From Pleurobrachia bachei (Eukaryota > Ctenophora > Tentaculata > Cydippida > Pleurobrachiidae): a stretch of DNA of 44,799 nt. The stretch lies in assembly GCA_000695325.1 (NCBI GenBank), contig AVPN01000262.1, positions 8,075 through 52,873 on the forward strand, written 5' to 3'. Position 1 is the stretch's first letter. Every line of letters starts with the position of its first letter. The position numbers were made by a program, and so were the translations under genes. The notes under the pieces are model-generated. The model worked only from the letters and a program-made list of their open reading frames with translations. It ran no database searches and was not told where the DNA came from. Below are positions 10,046 to 18,973 of the stretch, piece after piece.

Positions 10046-11812
10046 TTAGAAAGATAGAGTGGAGGGGCAATGAATGATGGAGAATGATCACGTGACTCAC
10101 CGATGTAGCTACAATGTTTTGTGCGTCACTTGTGCGTGTAGAAATGATCCCGGTTGGGGATTGGTGAATAATTAATATCCGAAACTACGAATTTCAATGA
10201 GTATTGAGTGTACAGCTAGCTGCATGTTCTAGGAAGGAGGAACTAAGATGGAGTTGTTACTTCCCAACAACGATGGTTGAGTTTGCCTTGCCCGACCCTG
10301 TTTAGTGTTTAACCGCGCCCTAGAGCGGAGGGTTAGAACAACCTGGGGTATTGGGTAAGGTTGACCGAGACGGGTAGTAGAAATGTAATGGGGTGCGTCC
10401 AGTTGCTGCAAAAACTGAACTTTCTTGAAATAGTATATTTGCCGAGTTAGTAAAAATCATCACCCCTAGTGTTCTGAATACTTGATGTTTTGACATGAGG
10501 ACAGACCAGCTCTGTCTTCTCTTGTCATACATGACACTCACGTAGCTGCAACGGGCCTTGACCTTCGGCCCGGTGCAAAGAGGAAGGTCTCCTATGAGAC
10601 AAGTCTTCTCGATAGGACTTAGACGAAATCAGACGGAATTGAACCTCTGAAATCAGACGGAAACCAGGCCAATCCCGGCTCATTGAGCCTGGCAATTGTT
10701 AATTTGCCAGTTGTCACAGATGACGTTCCGTGCAGAGCCGCTCAAGCACGGAACACCGTCTGTGACAAATGACCAGTTGCCAGACTCAAATATTCAGAAC
10801 AAATCGCGTTGCGCGCGAAGACATATTGTGAAAAGAAAGTATACAAATGTCAACGCATTTCAGAGCAGTATGGAATCTCTGAGCTATTCCTGTGCCGTGA
10901 GCAACTGTGTCTGGCGGCGCCAGTCCCCATTTTAGTACTCAAAACATCGTTCAGATTGGGCTGGCGTCGCCAGACTTGACATGTTCCAAGTATGTCGGCT
11001 CTTACACCGGCTATTCCAGACATGTTTCTTGTTACTCCCTGCCAGTAGTTTCCTCAGATTAACACATACCAGATCAAATGAAGGTGTGAGTAGTGCATAT
11101 CATGATAGAATAGAGACGGAAGTGCCAGGTACTTTCAGCAGATAGGAGAAACTGTACTTTCAAGCAAATTCCGGTCTGCGCGGCGGAGAGGCTGAGCCGC
11201 GCACCAAGTGAATGCCAGACAACTAGATTTGGCACACCGATGAGACCGCGCGAGCTAGTCGTGTGGTGAATGTTGCAGAATTGTCCCGCTCTGTACACAG
11301 CCTCTTCCCTGTCTTGCGGTGAGTGTCGGTGCAATTTAGTGTGTCGGTAATAAATAAACGTAAAGACAAGGGTTTTTCTTTCTTGAATTAACATCCCAAA
11401 TCACGGACAAGCACCGATTTCCTCTTTGAAAACAAAACACGCACGAACAACGCTATAATACTATCATCATGAGATAGCAATATCATATATTGGTGGTAGT
11501 AGAAAAAAGACACACTCTTCCTTCCTGCGTCTAGGAAAATGAGTAAAATCGAACACACAGACACACAGACATGAATATATGTACTTAAAACAACGCTCTA
11601 GACAAAAAGTGTACAGCTAAAGGGTGAGAGGGTGTGTAAAAATTGCTCGGAAATTCGCAAAAATCGCTCTTGGATGAGAAAATATCAAGGTTGCGTCTTT
11701 CAAACACACGCCCCAAACTACTAAATGGGCTCTAATTGATTGGGAGAGATGGTGGGTGTGTACAAAACTATCATTACAAATATGTTCATTTCACAGAGAG
11801 ATGGGGGTCACA
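10042..11812. repeat. 1.8 kb tandem repeat unit, copy 2, continuous with the CapZ alpha 3' flank
   Basis: Second copy of 8172-9995. Its last bases run straight into the CapZ alpha stop codon at 11813, so the right part is probably CapZ alpha 3' UTR. Copy 1 would then be a stranded duplicate of that UTR. No gene seen. Confidence 0.75.
10711..10768. repeat. Imperfect inverted repeat, 23-bp arms, 12-nt loop
   Basis: The arm 10711-10733 (TTGTCACAGATGACGTTCCG...) pairs with 10746-10768 at 20 of 23 positions. Only the right part has a counterpart in repeat copy 1 (about 8925-8957), so copy 1 lacks the left arm. Possible decayed fold-back element. Confidence 0.6.
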
Positions 11813-12676
11813 TTATGTTGTACGATTCATAAGGTCTCTGCCAATATTCAGACTGTGCAGCTTGTGCCAATCTACCAGATTCTTGGTAATGGGCAGGGCC
11901 CTGCGGAGAGATTTGAAGGTCGTCGCACTCATCTCCCTATAATTCTCGTTGATCCCCAGTTGGTATTCCCTCTCTGATCGGCCGATAAACTCCACTACAT
12001 TCTTGGCTCCCTCCTCAGGGTTGCTAACCTGTACACTTTCCTCTGTGGTTTTCTTGGTGTGCAGCTGGACATTGCCATCCTCGAAGTAGTGGACCTGGAC
12101 CTTTAGCTCGCCCGTCACCTTGGCAAACCCTCCCGACGTGGGAAACTCGACATTCCACTTGCTCTGCCACTTTCCACAATAAAAGTTGTCCGGGTTGTAC
12201 TTGTGGTTCTCGATAGCCACAGTTAGAGACACCGTGTCGCCATCTAGTTTTCCATACACAGCACTTCCAAAGGCAGGAAAGTTATCTTTGAGGTAGACCG
12301 CTAGGGCATCTTCCAGGGCCTTTCTCCAACTCTCAGCTCCGTTATCCCGGGTTCCTGGTTCGATATTGGTCGCCTCTCCCGTCAGGTACTTGTAGGTGAA
12401 GTTCTTGCCAGTTCCTGGATCATAGAACACCTTACTGCCGTCAACACTACCCTCCTTGGTTACCAGGGCCGGGGATCCCTCGACATCAACCCTGCAGAAC
12501 TGCTCCGTGGCGTGCTCGTAAAATACATCACTAGCAGTTGTGAGGAGAGCATCATCGCCCAACAAGACCCGGACATCATTGACCACTTCTCGGAACTCGC
12601 CGGCTGGTGCAGCTCGGATAAAATCACGTGCTATTCGTACTTTTTCATCATTTGAAATGTCCATTAGACCCGACAT
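11813..12676 (-). CDS. CAPZA: F-actin capping protein subunit alpha (CapZ alpha), complete and intronless
   Basis: Alpha subunit of the CapZ heterodimer, which caps barbed ends of actin filaments. It is 287 residues in a single exon, against about 286 in vertebrates. It starts MSGLMDISNDEKVRIARDFI, typical for the family, contains YKYLTGEAT and FYCGKWQSKW, and ends in the C-terminal amphipathic segment (REMSATTFKSLRRALPITK NLVDWHKL), which corresponds to the actin-binding tentacle. Human genes have many introns, so the lack of introns is notable but shared with the neighbours. The start codon is unambiguous. A second, gap-truncated copy lies at 15170-15492. Confidence 0.95.
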   Translation of the reverse strand: MSGLMDISNDEKVRIARDFIRAAPAGEFREVVNDVRVLLGDDALLTTASDVFYEHATEQFCRVDVEGSPALVTKEGSVDGSKVFYDPGTGKNFTYKYLTGEATNIEPGTRDNGAESWRKALEDALAVYLKDNFPAFGSAVYGKLDGDTVSLTVAIENHKYNPDNFYCGKWQSKWNVEFPTSGGFAKVTGELKVQVHYFEDGNVQLHTKKTTEESVQVSNPEEGAKNVVEFIGRSEREYQLGINENYREMSATTFKSLRRALPITKNLVDWHKLHSLNIGRDLMNRTT

Positions 12677-13132
12677 GTTGGAGTGTTTGTGTTACAACCT
12701 TCCTTCCTCTTCAGTGATACATTCCCTACACAGGAGATAGTTGGGCATGGGGTTAGTAGGGAGAACCGGGAGGGGGGGAAGCATCTTAGGGGATGGTTGT
12801 CTACAGAAAATTAGGGAAAAAACAGTCAGGATGGAATTTAGGGATTATACATAGACGGGGGTTGTAAAGGAATGAGAAAAACACAACTGATAAACGTGTC
12901 TCGTCTCATTCCCGATTCCCCTTCACACAGTGCAAAGCAGAACCAGGAGGGATGATAAGAGAGAGATAGAGAGAATAATTTACACATCAACAAGTAATTA
13001 AAACCTGATCCCACACAGCACAGCTGCACTTTGATACTCCCTAGCACTACGCACAAACACACAGAAACAAACTGTAATTACATAGATTATCTCACTAACA
13101 ATTCAAAAATAATTCTCAACTTCACAAAACAA
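12677..13132. other. Intergenic between CapZ alpha and gamma-SNAP, first copy
   Basis: Holds the CapZ alpha 5' flank and gamma-SNAP 3' UTR. A short G-rich stretch at 12735-12790 is the single-unit equivalent of the minisatellite found in the other copy (15548-15694). No gene seen. Confidence 0.5.
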
Positions 13133-14473
13133 CTAACACAAATCTTCCTCATCTTCTTCGTCAAATGGATTTCCCTCTCCTCCCGCTGGGGGATCTGCGA
13201 AGGGGTTACCCTCTCCTCCCGCCGGGGGATCTGCGAAGGGATTACCGGGACCTTCATCCGGGAAGGGGTTCCCAGATTCAGTCTCTGGGGGGAAGGGGTT
13301 CCCAGACTCAGTCTCTGAAGGGAAGGGGTTGCCAGACTCAACAACAACAGCAGAAGGCTCAATGTCAAATGGATTTGATCTACCCCCTCTCTCAGTCTCA
13401 TCGCTAAAGGGATTTGAGTCCTGTTTGAGTGGATTATGATGTGATGAGGTATCGGGTTGCTGCAGATCAGGTTTCAACACTGGTGGTGCATGTTGAGGAG
13501 GGGGAGGGGATCTCGCTGGGGTCTTCTTTTTACCTGATCCAAACAGCTCGTTCCTGTTATCAACATTGGATCTAGAGAAGAGAGCATCTCTATCTGCACT
13601 CAACTTCACACTCTGTTTCGCGGGAGCAGGTGCTTTTTTAGATGTAACAGCTGCACCTGCTTTAGGCATTTCAACCCCATCGAGTGTTAAATTCTTTGCG
13701 ATTTTAGCAATTTCAGTCTCAAGGTATATCACATCGCCCCTCCCCGTCACCTTCCTCAATTCATCTTCATCCCCTCCCTCAACAGCAGATATAAGATCCT
13801 CTGCCAAGTTACTGACATCACCACACTGCCGTGCACCCACTGTATCGCCCCTAGCTAGGTGAAGTATAACCAGGGTAGTGTTACATTTGTTAACATGTTC
13901 CTCACATCCCTCCATCCCACTATAAACCTCTCTAATCCTCTCCTCAACCCCAATACAACCCTTATAGTCCTGGGCCTTAGCTAGCAACTTCTTGGCCCCC
14001 ACCAGGGCTCTGACCGCATCCCGGGGCCGCTCGTTAGTTGCCTCAATATCAGCAGCTGATAGATAGAGTTCTGCAGCCTGTGCGGGGAGATGAGGTGCTA
14101 TGGACTCAGCTCCCTTCGAGTAACAACTCACTGCTGTTGGGTAGGCCCCATTTTGAACGTACATCTCACCAGCTGTTACCAGGCAAGAATGTGATTTGGT
14201 GAAGTCCCCCAGTTCCCTCCATCCCGCTGCAGCGCCCTGAAAACACTTTCCAGCGCTGAACGGTACCCTAGCAGTCTGGTAATGTTTTGCTGCCTCGCTA
14301 AAGCACTCCACACTCTCTCGCCAACACTTCGCTACCTTGAACAAGGTACCGGCCTTCTCATAATGATGTGCTGCTGAGTCATTGTCTGGCTTCCAGTTGC
14401 CGAAAAATGAGGTTTTCAGGGCCTCCTGGGCAAGTTTCTTTTCCTTCTGTGCTTCCTTCTGTTGGCTACTCAT
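13133..14473 (-). CDS. NAPG: Gamma-SNAP with an eight-NPF C-terminal tail, intronless
   Basis: NSF attachment protein of the gamma type, which helps NSF disassemble SNARE complexes in membrane traffic. It has 446 residues, whereas gamma-SNAPs normally have about 310. Residues 1-270 are the TPR-like helical core (HHYEKAGTLFKVAKCW, AGKCFQGAAAGWRELGDF, AAELYLSAADIEA, VEERIREVYSGMEGC). Residues 271-350 are a linker with a proline-rich part (RSPPPPQHAPPVLKP). Residues 351-446 hold eight NPF motifs at 354, 367, 382, 392, 402, 411, 423 and 435, in acidic surroundings, ending DEEDEEDLC. From established knowledge, NPF is the ligand of EH domains (Eps15, intersectin, EHD proteins). The tail is in frame with the core in one exon, so it is not a splicing guess. 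An endocytic recruitment role is an inference. Confidence 0.92.
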   Translation of the reverse strand: MSSQQKEAQKEKKLAQEALKTSFFGNWKPDNDSAAHHYEKAGTLFKVAKCWRESVECFSEAAKHYQTARVPFSAGKCFQGAAAGWRELGDFTKSHSCLVTAGEMYVQNGAYPTAVSCYSKGAESIAPHLPAQAAELYLSAADIEATNERPRDAVRALVGAKKLLAKAQDYKGCIGVEERIREVYSGMEGCEEHVNKCNTTLVILHLARGDTVGARQCGDVSNLAEDLISAVEGGDEDELRKVTGRGDVIYLETEIAKIAKNLTLDGVEMPKAGAAVTSKKAPAPAKQSVKLSADRDALFSRSNVDNRNELFGSGKKKTPARSPPPPQHAPPVLKPDLQQPDTSSHHNPLKQDSNPFSDETERGGRSNPFDIEPSAVVVESGNPFPSETESGNPFPPETESGNPFPDEGPGNPFADPPAGGEGNPFADPPAGGEGNPFDEEDEEDLC

Positions 14474-14741
14474 ACAGAATCCCCTAGAAATAGAGAGAGG
14501 AGGATTTTAGGGAAAGGAGGGGATGTTAGGGATGGAAAGAGGGTTGGATATGGGGGGAGAGGGGGATATTACACAACAAAGACATTGACAGAGTGGGAGC
14601 TACTCGTTTGATCACTGAACGTTTGTGATTTAGAGGAATGTCTTGCAGGTCTGATAAAAATAGTCTTCAAGGAACTAATTATGCCTTTGTAAGAGGTCAA
14701 TAGTCCGAGGTCAATAAACATAGATAACGCGATAAAGAGGA

Positions 14742-14744
<3 letters not shown>
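14474..14744. other. 5' flank of gamma-SNAP, first copy
   Basis: Matches 17428-17703 upstream of the second gamma-SNAP copy (shared TCAATAAACATAGATAACGC and ATAAAGAGG words). It probably contains the gamma-SNAP promoter. No coding signal. Confidence 0.5.

Positions 14745-14803
<59 letters not shown>
14745..14803. repeat. (GA)n microsatellite running into an assembly gap
   Basis: Pure GA up to the first N at 14804. The second copy has only a short GA run at the matching place (17701-17720). The contig probably ended here because of the repeat. Confidence 0.95.
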
Positions 14804-15169
14804 NNNNNNNNNNNNNNNNNNNNNNNNNNNNNNNNNNNNNNNNNNNNNNNNNNNNNNNNNNNNNNNNNNNNNNNNNNNNNNNNNNNNNNNNNNNNNNNNN
14901 NNNNNNNNNNNNNNNNNNNNNNNNNNNNNNNNNNNNNNNNNNNNNNNNNNNNNNNNNNNNNNNNNNNNNNNNNNNNNNNNNNNNNNNNNNNNNNNNNNNN
15001 NNNNNNNNNNNNNNNNNNNNNNNNNNNNNNNNNNNNNNNNNNNNNNNNNNNNNNNNNNNNNNNNNNNNNNNNNNNNNNNNNNNNNNNNNNNNNNNNNNNN
15101 NNNNNNNNNNNNNNNNNNNNNNNNNNNNNNNNNNNNNNNNNNNNNNNNNNNNNNNNNNNNNNNNNNNNN
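14804..15169. other. Assembly gap (366 N)
   Basis: Run of N. The sequence to its right restarts inside CapZ alpha, which is already complete to the left. Confidence 1.
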
Positions 15170-15492
15170 CCTGGTTCGATATTGGTCGCCTCTCCCGTCA
15201 GGTACTTGTAGGTGAAGTTCTTGCCAGTTCCTGGATCATAGAACACCTTACTGCCGTCACCACTACCCTCCTTGGTTACCAGGGCCGGGGATCCCTCGAC
15301 ATCAACCCTGCAGAACTGCTCCGTGGCGTGCTCGTAAAATACATCACTAGCAGTTGTGAGGAGAGCATCATCGCCCAACAAGACCCGGACATCATTGACC
15401 ACTTCTCGGAACTCGCCGGCTGGTGCAGCTCGGATAAAATCACGTGCTATTCGTACTTTCTCATCATTTGAAATGTCCATTAGACCCGACAT
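15170..15492 (-). CDS. CAPZA: CapZ alpha, second copy, truncated by the assembly gap
   Basis: Codes for the first 107 or so residues (MSGLMDISNDEKV... to the motif ATNIEP), then is cut by the N run. It differs from the first copy by few bases, with one visible protein change (GSVDGSK becomes GSGDGSK). The rest would lie in the gap or does not exist. Best read as the other allele of the gene at 11813-12676 rather than a paralogue. Confidence 0.85.
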
Positions 15493-15547
15493 GTTGGAGT
15501 GTGTGTTACAACCTAGATTCCTCTTCAGTGATACATTCCCTACACAG

Positions 15548-15694
15548 GAGATAGTTGCTGGGGTTAGGGGTGGATAGTTGCTGGGGTTAGGGGTGGATAG
15601 TTACATGGGGTTAGGGGTGGATAGTTACATAGGGGTTAGGGGTGGATAGTTACATAGGGGTTAAGGGTGGATAGTTACATGGGGGTTAAGGGGT
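15548..15694. repeat. Minisatellite, six units of 23-26 bp, telomere-like core
   Basis: Units read GGATAGTTACATGGGGTTAGGGGT with small variants (GGATAGTTGCT at first, TTAAGGGT later). Each carries GGGGTTAGGGG, which resembles the TTAGGG telomere repeat and could form a G-quadruplex. The first CapZ alpha copy has only one degenerate unit at the same place. It lies just upstream of CapZ alpha. Confidence 0.85.
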
Positions 15695-16076
15695 CAGGGG
15701 TTTAATAATTTAGGGGTGGGGTTAGGTGTGGTAGGTAGAATCTTATAGGATGGTTGTTTACAGAAAATTAGAAAAGGTCGGGATCAGGATGGAATTTAGA
15801 GACGGGTGTTTGGTAAAGGAATGAGAAAAACACAAATAATAAACGTGTCTCGTCTCATTCCCGATTCCCCTTCAGAAAGAAGAACCAGGAATGATGAAGA
15901 GAGAGATAGAGAATAATTTACACATCAACAAGTAATTAAAACCTGATCCCACACAGCACAGCTGCACTTTGATACTCCCTAGCACTACGCACAGACAAAC
16001 AGAAACAAACTGTAATTACATTAGATTATCTCACTAACAATTCAAAAATAATTTTCAACTTCACAAAACAATATCC
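15695..16076. other. Intergenic between CapZ alpha and gamma-SNAP, second copy
   Basis: Aligns with 12770-13132 (shared AAACGTGTCTCGTCTCATTC and CACAGCACAGCTGCACTTTG). Nothing else seen. Confidence 0.5.
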
Positions 16077-17427
16077 CTAACACAAATCTTCCTCATCTTC
16101 TTCATCAAATGGATTTCCCTCTCCTCCCGCTGGGGGAGCTGCAAAGGGATTACCCTCTCCTCCCGCTAGGATCTGCGAAGGGATTACCGGGACCTTCATC
16201 CGGGAAGGGGTTCCCAGAATCAGTCTCTGGAGGGAATGGGTTGCTAGACTCAGTCTCTGGGGGGAAGGGGTTGCTAGACTCAACAACAACAGTAGAAGGC
16301 TCAGTGTCAAATGGATTTGATCTACCCCCTCTCTCAGTCTCATCGCTAAAGGGATTTGAGTCCTGTTTGAGTGGATTATGATGTGATGAGGGGGTATCAG
16401 GTTGCTGCAGATCAGGTTTCAACACTGGTGGTGCATGTTGAGTAGGAAGGGGAGGAGATCTAGCTGTTGTTGTCTTCTTTTTACCTGATCCAAACAGTTC
16501 GTTCCTGTTATCAACATTGGATCGGGAGAAGAGAGCATCTCTATCCGCACTCAACTTAACACTCTGTTTCGAGGGAGGAGCAGGTGCTTTTTTAGAGGTT
16601 ACAGCTGCACCTCCTTTCGGCATTTCAACTCCATCAAGTGTTAAATTCTTTGCAATTTTAGCAATTTCAGTCTCCAGATAGATCACATCACCCCTTCCCG
16701 TCACCTTCCTCAATTCATCCTCGTCTCCTCCCTCAACTGCAGAAATGAGATCCTCTGCTAAGTTACTGACATCACCACACTGCCGTGCACCTACTGTATC
16801 GCCCCTAGCTAGGTGAAGTATAACCAGGGTAGTGTTACATTTATTAATATGTTCCTCGCACCCCTCCATCCCACTGTAAACCTCCCTAATCCTCTCTTCC
16901 ACCCCGATACAACCCTTGTAGTCCTGGGCCTTAGCCAGCAACTTCTTCGCCCCCACCAGGGCGCGGACCGCATCCCGGGGTCGCTCGTTGGTTGCCTCAA
17001 TATCAGCGGCTGAGAGATAGAGCTCTGCTGCCTGTGCAGGGAGATGAGGTGCTATAGATTCAGCTCCCTTCGAGTAACAACTCACTGCAGTTGGGTAGGC
17101 CCCATTTTGAACGTACATCTCACCAGCTGTTACCAGGCAGGAATGTGATTTGGTGAAGTCCCCCAGTTCCCTCCACCCTGCTGCAGCGCCCTGAAAACAC
17201 TTTCCAGCGCTGAAAGGCACCCTGGCAGTCTGGTAATGTTTTGCTGCCTCGCTAAAACACTCTACACTCTCTCGCCAACACTTCGCTACCTTGAACAAGG
17301 TACCTGCCTTCTCATAATGATGGGCCGCTGAATCATTGTCTGGCTTCCAGTTACCGAAAAATGAGGTTTTCAGGGCCTCTTGGGCAAGTTTCTTTTCCTT
17401 TAGTGCTTCCTTCTGTTGGTTACTCAT
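16077..17427 (-). CDS. NAPG: Gamma-SNAP, second copy, frameshifted within the NPF tail
   Basis: Nearly identical to the copy at 13133-14473 over the whole core (start MSNQQKEALKEKK). It keeps NPF motifs up to GPGNPFADPSGRRG, where a 2-base deletion near 16167 shifts the frame and ends the protein at 425 residues; the next frame still reads GGEGNPFAAPPAGGEGNPFDEE to the original stop region. Six NPF motifs remain in the shortened product. Two readings are possible: a real allelic difference in a repetitive tail, or an assembly indel. The core has mostly synonymous changes relative to copy 1, so it is not decaying. Confidence 0.85.
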
Positions 17428-18037
17428 ACAGAATCCCCTAGAAATAGAGAGGAGGATTTTAGGAAGGGATAAATGGAAAAAGGGGAGGTTGGATATGGAG
17501 GGCGGGGGAGAAGAGGGATGTTACCCAACAAAGACATCGACAGATTGTGCAACTTGTTTGATCACAGAACGCACGTTTGTGATTTGGAGGAATGTGTTCG
17601 AATATTTGTAGGTCGGATAAATATAGTCTTCAAGGAACTAATTATGCCTTTGAGGTCAATAGGAGGTCAATAAACATAGATAACGCGATAAAGAGGCAGA
17701 GTGAGAGAGAGAGAGAGAATATGAGATTTTAGAGAATGAGAGAGAATTGGAGAGAATGAGAGAGGTTAGAGTAAAGTCATACATTCAAACATAAACAAGC
17801 ATACATGACTCCTTCCCTCACACTCACATACGCACACTAAACAAACAAACGGAGAGTAGGAATTAGAAACCAACTTTACTCAACTTGCACGTACCAGGAC
17901 ACACAAAAACCCGACTTACACGTATTGGAACACAATTAGCAGACGAACATAGATACATTGTGGGCAGGGGTACACAAAAAGAAAGAAAGTTGGGGTATTT
18001 CAAAAGGTGATCAAAAAAATAAAACACTCACAATCAA
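17428..18037. other. Intergenic: gamma-SNAP 5' flank and ZNF330 3' flank
   Basis: Contains a short GA run (17701-17720) followed by a degenerate GAGAGAAT repeat to about 17765. No gene seen. Confidence 0.5.
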
Positions 18038-18973
18038 TCAAGATACGGATAACTGCTGTACAGATCTCTCCAACTCCTCCCCTTCTTCCTCTGTATCATC
18101 CTCTTCACTATCATCTTCTTCAGTTTCACTGTCATCACTACATGGCACCCTCTCCGCAGCAACCCCTCCAAAACTAAACCCTCCCGCTCCCCCGAAATCA
18201 TGCTCCTGATAGAAATTATAACCATCATCATCATCATTATTGAAGTTGGCTGTCCCCTGTCTTCCAAACTCGTACTTCTTAGTTGACATGGACATATCCT
18301 TAGTTTCCTTCAGCTCGAACTGACATTTAGGACATTTAGGGGCTGCCCCTTTCTCCGGTTTAACTCCCTTTCTCCGGTGATGTTCCTCGCAGAAACACAG
18401 TTTGCACCTCAAACAGGACATGTATGGGTCAAATAATGTCGATGATGTGAACTTTGAGAGGGGGTCTAGGGTCTGACAGGAGGCCTGATGTTCCATCTGA
18501 TCGTCCTCACATAGGGGATACTGGCAATAACTGCACCTGAATATCCTCCCACCATGCTCCCAGACTGTCCTCTGACACTCGTTACACGTACTATCAATAC
18601 AGGGACACTCACACCCGTGTACCTCCAGACACTTCTTACCGTGACAGATCCATGCCTCACAGTGATCACACACAGCCCCAACCATTGCCATTCCCGTGGT
18701 GAATTGATTAGGGTGCTTGATTATACAGTCACCCGTCTTCTGCTGACATTTGGTTTTACCACAATGGCCGCACATTGGTAACTTTTGGACGGTGTCACAA
18801 AAATAGCAGAAAGCCCGGTTTTTCTGGATTCGTTGGCATTTGTCGCATGTCATGAGGGTGTTACAGGGAAATGCGACAAGAGATCTGCTCTCCATTCCCC
18901 CTGCCTGGATCTCTTTCTGACGGGCCCTCATTTTCTCCGCTTTCTTGCGAGCTCCGGTCTTCTTTTTAGGCAT
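18038..18973 (-). CDS. ZNF330: ZNF330 / NOA36 zinc-finger protein, intronless
   Basis: 311 residues in a single exon; the human protein has about 320. The start MPKKKTGARKKAEKMRARQ is the conserved basic N-terminus with nuclear/nucleolar targeting character. Residues 40-225 are a dense series of CxxC pairs (CDKCQRIQ, CYFCDT, CGHCGKTKCQ, CDHCEAWICHGKKC, CECPCIDSTCNECQ, CSYCQYPLC, CLRCKLCFC, CPKCQFEL) typical of this family. The C-terminus is acidic (DDSETEEDDSEEDDTEEEGEE). Proteins of this family sit in the nucleolus and at centromeres or mitochondria; their biochemical role is poorly known. Family call is firm. Confidence 0.95.
   Translation of the reverse strand: MPKKKTGARKKAEKMRARQKEIQAGGMESRSLVAFPCNTLMTCDKCQRIQKNRAFCYFCDTVQKLPMCGHCGKTKCQQKTGDCIIKHPNQFTTGMAMVGAVCDHCEAWICHGKKCLEVHGCECPCIDSTCNECQRTVWEHGGRIFRCSYCQYPLCEDDQMEHQASCQTLDPLSKFTSSTLFDPYMSCLRCKLCFCEEHHRRKGVKPEKGAAPKCPKCQFELKETKDMSMSTKKYEFGRQGTANFNNDDDDGYNFYQEHDFGGAGGFSFGGVAAERVPCSDDSETEEDDSEEDDTEEEGEELERSVQQLSVS

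Noticed and set aside
13200-13330. Plus-strand frame opposite the NPF tail
   Set aside because: It is the antisense of the repeated gamma-SNAP tail and has no other support.
14569-15492. Long frame across the N gap with a Leu-Ser repeat
   Set aside because: It is a GA/TC microsatellite plus unknown bases read as codons, joined by chance to the real CapZ alpha start.
15548-15694. Internal telomere repeat
   Set aside because: The unit is 23-26 bp with TTAGGG only as a part of it; it is a minisatellite and not a telomere tract.
11813-17427. CapZ alpha and gamma-SNAP as real tandem paralogues
   Set aside because: The restart inside a gene next to an N gap, the conserved flanks and the low divergence fit overlapping haplotypes better.
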